Positions 7,524-13,739 of a stretch of DNA of 13,739 nucleotides are shown in pieces (within the stretch, counting starts at the first letter, position 1; every line of letters starts with the position of its first letter). A model generated the notes under the pieces. The model saw only the letters and a list, made by a program, of their open reading frames with translations. It had not been told where the DNA came from and did not search any database. The translations under genes and the position numbers were made by a program. This DNA comes from an uncultured Parabacteroides sp. (GTDB lineage Bacteria > Bacteroidota > Bacteroidia > Bacteroidales > Tannerellaceae): the NCBI GenBank assembly GCA_910577325.1, contig CAJTMR010000046.1, forward strand, positions 1 to 13,739, read 5' to 3'.

Positions 7524-10500
7524 TTAAAATTTGACAGATATTCCTAATGTGTAAGTCCGTGTAGAAGGATAACGGTTCTTATTGTCGACTCCTGGTGCCA
7601 AGCCGCTTATGCTTACTTCCGGATCAATGCCGGAGTAGCCTGTGATAGTGGCGAGGTTGGAAATCGTGCCATAGATTCTCAAGCGTTTTATCCAAGAATT
7701 GAATTTGAATGTATATCCTAAGGTCACGTTGTCGATTTTCCAATAATTGCCTTTTTCGATATAATAGCTGACATATTGTAATTCTTGGTCGGCCGCTAAA
7801 GGAACTTTCCCGTATTTCGTATCGAATGCCGCATTCAGCACGTTCCCTCTTGACAACATGACCGGCGATTCATATTGCAGGCGTGGCATGTTCAGGATGT
7901 CGAAACCGAAAGCACCGCGCATGGTCATGTTGAAATCGAAGTTTTTCCAATTTAGGGTGTTGTTCCAGTTCAAGTAATGTTTAGGCAGGCCGTTCCCAAT
8001 GATCTGTTTGTCTGTCGGTTGTAGTTGGGATATCGGTTTCGGACTGCCGTCGGCTCCTTCTATGATCCAGTGTCCGTTCTCATCGATATCGATACTTTTG
8101 TATCCCCAGAAATTACCAATCGGTTGTCCTTCCTGAATGCGGTGGGTTGTCGTTTGTAAGGGTTCTCCTGTAGAACCTTGATCCGAGTAACCGCTGGAGA
8201 CAAACTGATCGTTGGAAAGTGATAAAAGTTCGTTTTTGTTTGTCGAGTAATTCATGGATGTCGTCCATTGGAAATCTTTTGTTTGGACAGGGATGACCGT
8301 GATTCCGGCTTCTATTCCTTGGTTGCGCATCGATCCGGCGTTTGCTACCATACGGGAGAACAGGTAAGGAGGAGATGGCACGTCATAGTCCCATAACAAA
8401 TCTTCTGTTTTGCGATTGTAGTAATCGATATTACCTGTGATGCGATCTTCCCAAAAACCGAAGTCGACACCGATGTTGATCTCTTTTTTCTTTTCCCATC
8501 TCAATTCGGGATTTGCATTTGAATCCGGTCTGATGGTCTTGATCCATTGATTGTTATAATAAACATAAGTTCCGAAGTTCAGCGTGTTCAGTGACATATA
8601 CGGATCACTTGGAACCGTTCCCGTGACACCATATCCGGCACGTAGTTTCAAGATGGACAAGACATCGGTGTCTTCCAGGAACTGTTCTCCTTTGATGTTC
8701 CATGCAGCAGAAACAGATGGGAAGTTGCCCCATTTGTGATCGGCTCCGAATTTGGTGGAACCTTCGTGACGGAGACTGGCTGCAAACATATATTTCCCTT
8801 TATAGCTGTAGTTCAGACGGCCGAAGTAACCGATCAGTTTGCTTTCATTGGCCGTCGAGTATTCCGTTCCGCGTCCGTCTTTCAGTGCCTGCCCTGTGCC
8901 CATATTATTATAGGTATAGTCATTGGAGGGAAAATTGAAATTCTGCATGTAAAAATTTTGGTAATGCGTCTTTTGCCAACTATATCCTCCTAAGAGTGTA
9001 AACGAATGGTCTTCAAAAATGGTTTTCCTCCATTGTACGGTCAGTTCCGACAAATCTTCATTTGAGCGCGTGGAACCACGGGAAGCATATCCGTTTCTGC
9101 CGTCTTTCCAAGTGGATTTGTGTTGCTGGGTCTCGTAATATCCTCTGATTTGGTTATAGGTATTGGAAGAAAACAGATATTTGATATCTAATCCTTCGAT
9201 TGGTGTATAAGTGATATTGGCGAACATGCGCAGGTTGGTTGCTTGGTTTTCTCCTTCCACTTCGTTCAGGAGGGATACAGGGTTGAAGTATTCGTTTTTA
9301 GTGCTTTCCGAATAATTGCCGTTTTTGTCGTACACAGGAGTGGTCGGATTGTATATCAAAGCGTTTCTATATACTTCGCTGTTGTAGCCCCCACCATCGG
9401 AACCGGAAAAATAGGTTTGTTTGTAACCGCTCAGGCTTGCGTTCAGTTTCAATTTGTTATTGAACATGCGATGAGTGATTTCTACACGCGGGTAGAACAT
9501 CTGGTTGTTTGTACGTTTGATCAGGCCGTTCAAACCACGGTATTCGAAGCTGGCCACATAATTGGTCGTACGGCTGCCACCGCGCAGGCTGATGTTGTAA
9601 ATCTGTGTGAACGGTGTACGGGTCACTTCGTCCAGCCAGTCGGTTGATGCACCGTCGTCTTGGGTTCCCGGCCATCCTTCCTGTACGCGTCGGCGATATT
9701 CGTCTGCTTTCATGAACGGCAAGGTCTTTGTGATTTGCTGGGTGGAAAGATAAGCATTGACATCTACTTCCGTAGGCATTTCTCCATTGGCATTCTTGGT
9801 GGTAATCAATATGACGCCGTTTGTTCCTCTGGTTCCGTAGATCGCGGCGGCGGAACCGTCTTTCAGGACGTCGATCTGTTCGATGTCATCGGGTGAGACG
9901 GAGTTCAGGTCGCCGGGTATCCCGTCGATGAGCACCAAAGGGCTGGAGCTGGCTTTCAAGGTGGTGATTCCACGTAAGGCGATCTGCGAGGTGGAAGTCG
10001 GGTTGGCATCCGGCGTAATGATACTTAGGCCTGGAACTTTCCCTTTGATCAGTTGTGCGGCATCCGTAGTCGGTGTTTTTACGAAATTATCGGATTTGAT
10101 TGTGGAAATGGAACTGGCCACTTCCCCTTTCTTTTGCGTACCGTATCCGACAACTACCACTTCATCGATGTTTTGAGTGTCTTCGATCAGTATGACGTCG
10201 GCCGTTTTGTTGTTATCGATAACGATTTCTTTTGTCAGGTAGCCGATGTAAGAAATTTGTAAGATGGCTTTTGGTGGAACTTCCAAGGTGTATTTCCCAT
10301 TGACATCCGTGACTGTTCCGATAGAAGTCCCTTTTATGATCACGTTCGCACCAATGACGGGTTCTCCGTTGTTGTCGGTTACTGTACCTGTGATGGTCCG
10401 GCTTTGTTGGTCGATAAGAGCTGTCCTGCCCTTATCGTTCTTTTTCAGCAGGAGGATGTACCGGTTGTCGAATTCGTAGGTGATATCAGTATCTTTGAAA

Positions 10501-10751
10501 GCTTCTTCAAGATAGGATATCATTTTTCCGGATGTGTTTTGGACAGTAATGTAACGTTCTATGTCTACTTCACGACTTTTGAAAACGACCAGATAGTCGG
10601 TTTGATTTTCAATTTGAGTGATCAACTGACCGACTGATATCACACTCTGTTCCAGTTTTATGATTGTGTTTTGTGTTTCCGAATTAAGCGCTATCGTCTG
10701 AAAAGTACAGGCGAAAAGCATGAAGGACGGTAACAAAGTTTTCATTTTCAT
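7524..10751 (-). CDS. susC: SusC/RagA TonB-dependent transporter with STN signalling domain
   Basis: This 1075-residue outer-membrane beta-barrel imports the glycan with energy from TonB. The ATG at 10751 is chosen because it starts a clean signal peptide (M-K-M-K-T-L-L-P, to about Ala21) behind a purine-rich AGAAAAGAA; the reading frame opens earlier at 10835 but those residues look non-coding. Domains: STN at about 32-103, carboxypeptidase-regulatory-like beta-sandwich at 119-188, D-E-V-V-V-V-G-Y-G linker at 196-204, plug at about 210-320 with the SusC signature ending A-I-Y-G-T-R-G-T-N-G-V, then a barrel ending in Phe. An STN domain is the part that contacts a FecR anti-sigma factor, which matches the upstream gene. 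A 141-bp AT-rich gap separates it from fecR and may hold the sigma-dependent promoter; I see no TAnnTTTG box there. Two GGAAAC-containing stretches in that gap are possible ECF -35 elements but unproven. Confidence 0.97.
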   Translation of the reverse strand: MKMKTLLPSFMLFACTFQTIALNSETQNTIIKLEQSVISVGQLITQIENQTDYLVVFKSREVDIERYITVQNTSGKMISYLEEAFKDTDITYEFDNRYILLLKKNDKGRTALIDQQSRTITGTVTDNNGEPVIGANVIIKGTSIGTVTDVNGKYTLEVPPKAILQISYIGYLTKEIVIDNNKTADVILIEDTQNIDEVVVVGYGTQKKGEVASSISTIKSDNFVKTPTTDAAQLIKGKVPGLSIITPDANPTSTSQIALRGITTLKASSSPLVLIDGIPGDLNSVSPDDIEQIDVLKDGSAAAIYGTRGTNGVILITTKNANGEMPTEVDVNAYLSTQQITKTLPFMKADEYRRRVQEGWPGTQDDGASTDWLDEVTRTPFTQIYNISLRGGSRTTNYVASFEYRGLNGLIKRTNNQMFYPRVEITHRMFNNKLKLNASLSGYKQTYFSGSDGGGYNSEVYRNALIYNPTTPVYDKNGNYSESTKNEYFNPVSLLNEVEGENQATNLRMFANITYTPIEGLDIKYLFSSNTYNQIRGYYETQQHKSTWKDGRNGYASRGSTRSNEDLSELTVQWRKTIFEDHSFTLLGGYSWQKTHYQNFYMQNFNFPSNDYTYNNMGTGQALKDGRGTEYSTANESKLIGYFGRLNYSYKGKYMFAASLRHEGSTKFGADHKWGNFPSVSAAWNIKGEQFLEDTDVLSILKLRAGYGVTGTVPSDPYMSLNTLNFGTYVYYNNQWIKTIRPDSNANPELRWEKKKEINIGVDFGFWEDRITGNIDYYNRKTEDLLWDYDVPSPPYLFSRMVANAGSMRNQGIEAGITVIPVQTKDFQWTTSMNYSTNKNELLSLSNDQFVSSGYSDQGSTGEPLQTTTHRIQEGQPIGNFWGYKSIDIDENGHWIIEGADGSPKPISQLQPTDKQIIGNGLPKHYLNWNNTLNWKNFDFNMTMRGAFGFDILNMPRLQYESPVMLSRGNVLNAAFDTKYGKVPLAADQELQYVSYYIEKGNYWKIDNVTLGYTFKFNSWIKRLRIYGTISNLATITGYSGIDPEVSISGLAPGVDNKNRYPSTRTYTLGISVKF

Positions 10752-10892
10752 TTCTTTTCTAAGTAATAAAGTGAATACTAAATGAATTTTGTAGATAAAG
10801 GCTTGTCTGTTGATAACGGATGTTTCCGATATCAATCATTGTTTTTACAGATGTGTTTCCATAGGCATTTTTTTTAGATATTAAACATTCGA

Positions 10893-11864
10893 TTAACTAA
10901 GTGTAATGATATTGTTTTCTTCATCCTTTTGTATCTTGAATTTGTGTATTCTTTGTAACATCCTGAGAATATCGTCGATGCTGTCTCGTTGTCGGAATTT
11001 TCCGGTATATTTCTCTTGATTGATGGACGGGTTTCTTATGATTATCCGGACATCATAATAGAGTTGTAATTTGTTCAGTATATCAACAAGCAACTCGTCT
11101 TTAAAACTGTAAATTCCTTCTTTCCATAAAAAATAGTCATGATGAGAAATCGTGTCCACTTTTATGGTTCCGTTTTTTATGCTTATTTGCTCGTTGGGGC
11201 TCAATATGATACTTTCATTTTCTTTCCCTGTAAAATAGATTTGGAGCGATCCTTCTATCAGGCTGGTTCTCACATCGTTGTTTTTTCGGTAGCTGCAAAT
11301 GTTGAATTGTGTGCCCAATACTTTCGTTTCTATGCCTTGCGATGAGACGATGAACGGTTTGTGTTTGTCTTGAGCCACAATAAAGAATGCTTCTCCGTCT
11401 ATGGCGACTCTTCGTTCTTTTTTGTCAAAAATGGCAGGATAGGTGAGAGTTGTGTGGGAGTTCAGCCATACAGTAGTTCCATCCTGAAGTGTCAGTTTGA
11501 TGCGCTGTCCGGCAGGTACGTGCAGTTTGTTTTCGATATTCTCCTGTAAAATTTCGGAATGCTGGTTCATGTCGGCCTGATAAGCGAATATAATGAGTAA
11601 AGTGATGATAGCTGCATATTTGAATAGGTAGAATGAAACCTGTCGTATGTGTTTCGCTCTCATTTTGCACAAGAACTGGGTATAGCTGTCTCGAGTAGTC
11701 TTTTTCCCGCAGGCGGCATCGGAAAATGATAATAGTGCGTATGTGTTTTTGAATTTGATGAATTGTTTTTTCAATTCGTTATCAGATTCAACCTGTTTTA
11801 AGAAATCCAGTCTTTCGTCTGCATTCAGTTCTTCTTGAAAATATTTTTCGATTTGTCTTTCCAT
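10893..11864 (-). CDS. FecR-like anti-sigma factor with DUF4974-type C-terminus
   Basis: This 323-residue single-pass inner-membrane protein should hold the neighbouring ECF sigma factor inactive until the STN domain of SusC signals through it. Residues 1-75 are the cytoplasmic sigma-binding part, about 77-95 form one transmembrane helix (F-K-Y-A-A-I-I-T-L-L-I-I), and the periplasmic part starts with the FecR core at about 115-210, recognisable by V-P-A-G-Q-R and D-G-T-T-V-W-L-N-S. The last 70 residues fit the small DUF4974 domain (D-D-I-L-R-M-L near the end). It lies 131 bp after the sigma gene. A TACATTTT sequence at 11904-11911 on the minus strand matches 7 of 8 positions of the Bacteroidota -7 box, so it may also have its own weak promoter. 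Confidence 0.94.
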   Translation of the reverse strand: MERQIEKYFQEELNADERLDFLKQVESDNELKKQFIKFKNTYALLSFSDAACGKKTTRDSYTQFLCKMRAKHIRQVSFYLFKYAAIITLLIIFAYQADMNQHSEILQENIENKLHVPAGQRIKLTLQDGTTVWLNSHTTLTYPAIFDKKERRVAIDGEAFFIVAQDKHKPFIVSSQGIETKVLGTQFNICSYRKNNDVRTSLIEGSLQIYFTGKENESIILSPNEQISIKNGTIKVDTISHHDYFLWKEGIYSFKDELLVDILNKLQLYYDVRIIIRNPSINQEKYTGKFRQRDSIDDILRMLQRIHKFKIQKDEENNIITLS

Positions 11865-11995
11865 GCGAATGAAATGTTACATGCTGTAAACACTTACTCC
11901 GGAAAAATGTACCAAAAGAAAATCATTTTTTTTACGTTGGATTTCGGATTCCTCGTCTCGTCCCCAGACTGTCACTCGTAAACATCTCCGCGATT

Positions 11996-12574
11996 CTATG
12001 TGCAATGAAAAAGGAAAAGCCATAAAGGAAGATAGTCCTTTAGTTCGTTCCTAAGCTTTTTATAGGCGATGCTGATTTGATTTCTGACCGTGTTGGTTGA
12101 GAGGTTTAGTTCGGTGGCGATCTGTTCTTGCTTTTTCCCTTCCAGTTTGTTCATGATAAAGATTTCCTTGCATTTGGTCGGCAGGCTGTCTAAGGCCCGG
12201 TTAATTAAATCTTCAATATCTTGGTCGGAGAAAATATGTTGCTCGAAGGCTTCTAAAGAATCTAAATTCATGCGAAGGGTCATGTTATATTCTTCTTGCA
12301 TTTTGTTGGTGGTTTCCAGGGCAATCGTTTTATGTCGCAGGTGGTTGAGGCATTTGTTCTTGATGATGGTGAACAGATAAGCGATCCGGATTGTTTGGCA
12401 AGTAAACATTTCTCGTTTTTCCCAAAGTTCCGCGAACATGTCTTGCACGATATTTTCCGCATCTTGCTCCGATATCACATATTCTTGTGCAAAGCGTTTC
12501 ATTTTTGGAAAGTAGGAAAGGTAGATGTTTTCGAATAAACGATCTTCTTTTTGTTGAGCAGACATTATTGTCAT
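11996..12574 (-). CDS. ECF sigma-70 factor, Bacteroides expansion family
   Basis: This is a 192-residue ECF sigma factor, the likely activator of the downstream susCD-hydrolase operon. Region 2 spans about 15-82 (D-A-E-N-I-V-Q-D-M-F-A-E-L-W-E, then the core-binding and -10 recognition helices) and region 4 about 121-177 with a helix-turn-helix near 147-170 (Q-I-A-T-E-L-N-L-S-T-N-T-V-R-N-Q). The ATG at 12574 (M-T-I-M-S-A-Q) is chosen over the open frame from 12691, because the upstream 39 residues do not resemble a sigma factor and would overlap the RNA candidate; the second ATG at 12565 is also possible. AAAGG lies about 11 bases before the start. The C-terminal tail (L-P-L-W-L-F-L-F-H-C-T) is unusually hydrophobic. 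No strong promoter box lies right before the gene, so it may depend on the promoter at 12803-12810. Confidence 0.93.
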   Translation of the reverse strand: MTIMSAQQKEDRLFENIYLSYFPKMKRFAQEYVISEQDAENIVQDMFAELWEKREMFTCQTIRIAYLFTIIKNKCLNHLRHKTIALETTNKMQEEYNMTLRMNLDSLEAFEQHIFSDQDIEDLINRALDSLPTKCKEIFIMNKLEGKKQEQIATELNLSTNTVRNQISIAYKKLRNELKDYLPLWLFLFHCT

Positions 12575-12620
12575 ATATTTATTGTGGCCTTTCAAACAGC
12601 CGGAAAAGGCATAATTGTTA

Positions 12621-12797
12621 AAAAAGAAGTGGGCTGCTGTTCTTTTTCCTGTTAGGTGTCGCCAAACCCCTGTACACGCACGAACAAGCAACCCACTTGA
12701 TATAGCAGGTCACCTGTGCCTTGCGTGTTGTTAAAAAATTGGCGACTTTAACAGAAAAAAGGCACTTCTGAAATATTCCTTATACAGTCTCTCCAGA
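12621..12797 (-). ncRNA. Candidate rod-shaped RNA, 6S-like, upstream of the sigma gene
   Basis: Read on the minus strand, this stretch folds into one long interrupted hairpin. Pairings: 12769-12763 with 12631-12625 (7 bp); 12761-12749 with 12654-12642 (13 pairs, one G-U); 12746-12739 with 12665-12658 (8 bp, TCGCCAA core); a central bubble of 10 and 8 nt; 12728-12722 with 12680-12674 (ACACGCA/TGCGTGT); and 12717-12707 with 12694-12684 (11 pairs, several G-U) closed by a 12-nt loop. The last stem is followed by T6 at 12626-12621, as in an intrinsic terminator. A TAnnTTTG box at 12803-12810 would start transcription near 12797, giving about 175 nt. Size, central bubble and rod shape recall 6S RNA, but I cannot confirm homology. 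It could instead be a leader or attenuator of the sigma gene, whose ATG is about 47 bp beyond the T tract, or a small palindromic mobile element. The 5' end is estimated. Confidence 0.55.
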
Positions 12798-12802
12798 CAT
12801 TG

Positions 12803-12810
12803 CAAATGTA
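12803..12810 (-). promoter_or_regulatory. Bacteroidota -7 promoter box (TACATTTG)
   Basis: TACATTTG on the minus strand is an exact match to TAnnTTTG. It sits about 35 bp before the outer stem of the RNA candidate. A clear TTTG at the expected -33 position is not seen. It would drive the RNA and, by read-through, the minus-strand sigma gene. Confidence 0.55.
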
Positions 12811-12854
12811 GGTAATTTTTTTGTTTTCCGTAAAAAAAGATTAAATAAGCTTCG

Positions 12855-12862
12855 TATATTTG
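12855..12862 (+). promoter_or_regulatory. Bacteroidota -7 promoter box (TATATTTG)
   Basis: TATATTTG is an exact match to TAnnTTTG and lies 38 bp before the ATG at 12901. Transcription would start near 12868, which puts the TTG at 12871 almost at the transcript start and supports the ATG at 12901 as the true start. The -33 element is not obvious; a TTTG at 12820-12823 is too far away. Confidence 0.6.
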
Positions 12863-12900
12863 TACCCGAATTGAAAATAAAAAAGAACGTCGGAATCCGG

Positions 12901-13452
12901 ATGAATACGAATAGTGATGACATATTATTGCTGAAATTGATTAAACAAGGAGATCAGATCGCTTTTCGGCATTTGTTTTATCAATATGCGGATTCTTTGG
13001 AACGTTTTATTACTTATTACATCCATGACCGGGAAAAATCGCAAGACTTGGTTCTGGATATTTTTACCTATATATGGGAAAACCGGCAGAACTTTGAGAT
13101 AAAACTGACCTTGAAAGCCTATTTGTTCCAGGCGGCACGCAATAAGTCCTTTACCTATATCCGGGACAAGAAGATTCCGGTTTATCTGGAAGAAATGGAG
13201 GGCATGGAGATTGTGCAAAACTATGATTCGGTATTGGAGTTGCAGGAACTTCATCATCTGATAGAAGAAGCAGTGTCGCTTTTGCCGGATAAATGCCGCG
13301 AAATATTCCGGAAAAGCCGGGAGGAAAATTTGACCAATAAGGAAATAGCCGGACAGCTCCATATCTCGGAGAAGACGGTGGAAGGGCAAATCACGATTGC
13401 TTTAAAGAAAATCAGAATTCATTTGGGCGATTCTTATTCTTATTTGTGGTAA
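12901..13452 (+). CDS. Second ECF sigma-70 factor, divergent, no anti-sigma partner in window
   Basis: This 183-residue ECF sigma factor belongs to the same broad Bacteroides-expansion group as the minus-strand one but is clearly a different protein. Region 2 covers about 16-90 (D-Q-I-A-F-R-H-L-F-Y-Q-Y-A, then Y-I-W-E-N-R and the A-R-N-K-S helix); region 4 covers about 115-174 with L-P-D-K-C-R-E-I-F and a helix-turn-helix near 145-168 (K-E-I-A-G-Q-L-H-I-S-E-K-T-V-E-G-Q). The ATG at 12901 is preferred over an in-frame TTG at 12871 because of the promoter box position. The gene is transcribed away from the PUL, ends 39 bp before the right inverted repeat, and no fecR or susC follows inside the window. 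I see no clear terminator between the stop and the repeat. It may control a neighbouring locus, serve this PUL in trans, or have been cut off from its own partner. Confidence 0.92.
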   Translation: MNTNSDDILLLKLIKQGDQIAFRHLFYQYADSLERFITYYIHDREKSQDLVLDIFTYIWENRQNFEIKLTLKAYLFQAARNKSFTYIRDKKIPVYLEEMEGMEIVQNYDSVLELQELHHLIEEAVSLLPDKCREIFRKSREENLTNKEIAGQLHISEKTVEGQITIALKKIRIHLGDSYSYLW

Positions 13453-13491
13453 AAACGGGCTGGGCAACCGCACCAGAATCATAAGGCGTCC

Positions 13492-13739
13492 ATCTGTTTT
13501 CGCCACCGACCCATACAGACTAATTACATACATGTTTTTGCAAAAACAACTATCATACTATCATATCTGCCTGTATATCGGTTTAAACCAATATGTTATG
13601 GCATGATAGTTGCCGTTTAGAACTATCATTCACCTATCATAACTATCATGGTGAAAAGCGATAACATCCTGTGTATCAATTGTGCGATAAAAACAGTGAC
13701 CGTCCGGAAACAGGTGCAAAACATGTTAAAACGGCTTCT
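13492..13739. repeat. Right copy of 248-bp inverted repeat
   Basis: This is the reverse-complement partner of 39-286 (239 of 248 positions identical by my count). It retains the iteron-like octamer better than the left copy: 13642-13649 is a perfect ACTATCAT (ATGATAGT on the minus strand) where the left copy has a mismatch, and 13633-13640 reads ATGATAGG on the minus strand. Other units are at 13622-13629, 13603-13610 (opposite orientation), 13557-13564 and 13549-13556. Both palindromes are also present, at 13574-13595 and 13533-13548. The copy reaches the last base of the window, so its true outer end is not visible. Confidence 0.97.

Noticed and set aside
10752..10835. 28-residue extension of SusC
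   Set aside because: A proper signal peptide begins at 10751 behind a purine-rich site; the extension would bury it.
12575..12691. N-terminal extension of the minus-strand sigma factor
   Set aside because: The 39 extra residues do not resemble sigma factor sequence, and they cover the T tract and 3' arms of the RNA candidate; the start at 12574 fits the family.
12616..12770. Palindromic MITE instead of an RNA gene
   Set aside because: No target-site duplication is visible at the ends, and the promoter box, T tract and G-U-rich stems fit an RNA better; it is kept only as an alternative.
39..13739. Composite transposon with repeats acting as insertion sequences
   Set aside because: The repeats are too short for a transposase gene and contain none, and no transposase or recombinase is encoded anywhere in the window; transfer by a protein acting in trans stays open.

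Overview
The window is one complete polysaccharide utilization locus (PUL) from a Bacteroidales bacterium, most likely Bacteroides or Parabacteroides. This rests on the SusC/SusD pair, two sigma factors of the Bacteroides-expansion ECF type, a FecR anti-sigma factor with a C-terminal DUF4974-like part, and two promoter boxes matching the Bacteroidota consensus TAnnTTTG. The species cannot be named from the sequence.

Layout from left to right. Positions 39-286 are the left copy of a 248-bp inverted repeat. A GC-rich hairpin at 294-332 follows. Seven minus-strand genes then fill 342-12574; in transcription order they are an ECF sigma factor, a FecR-like anti-sigma factor, SusC with an N-terminal STN signalling domain, SusD, an MGH1-like (alpha/alpha)6 glycoside hydrolase, a GH127-type (DUF1680) lipoprotein, and a second, divergent DUF1680 enzyme. 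The last five genes are separated by only 16-64 bp and look like one operon. The 326-bp region 12575-12900 holds a minus-strand sequence that folds into a long rod with a central bubble and ends in a T tract, plus two divergent TAnnTTTG boxes. A second ECF sigma gene runs on the plus strand at 12901-13452. The right copy of the inverted repeat, 13492-13739, closes the window.

How the genes probably work together (inference from families): SusC/SusD bind and import an oligosaccharide. Loading of SusC is sensed through its STN domain by FecR in the inner membrane, which releases the minus-strand sigma factor to raise transcription of susCD and the hydrolases. Two DUF1680 enzymes with the Cys-Cys/Glu-x-Cys metal-thiol signature point to a glycan carrying beta-L-arabinofuranose or a related sugar, such as extensin-type or pectic side chains. 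The exact substrate cannot be read from the sequence.

The parts not explained by an ordinary PUL are these: the 96%-identical inverted repeats that bracket the whole locus and contain iteron-like ATGATAGT units and palindromes; the 6S-like rod RNA candidate just upstream of the sigma gene; the second, unpartnered sigma gene that reads directly into the right repeat; and a clear drop in G+C at about 4260, between the two DUF1680 genes and the rest of the operon. There is no transposase, integrase, tRNA, rRNA or CRISPR array in the window.
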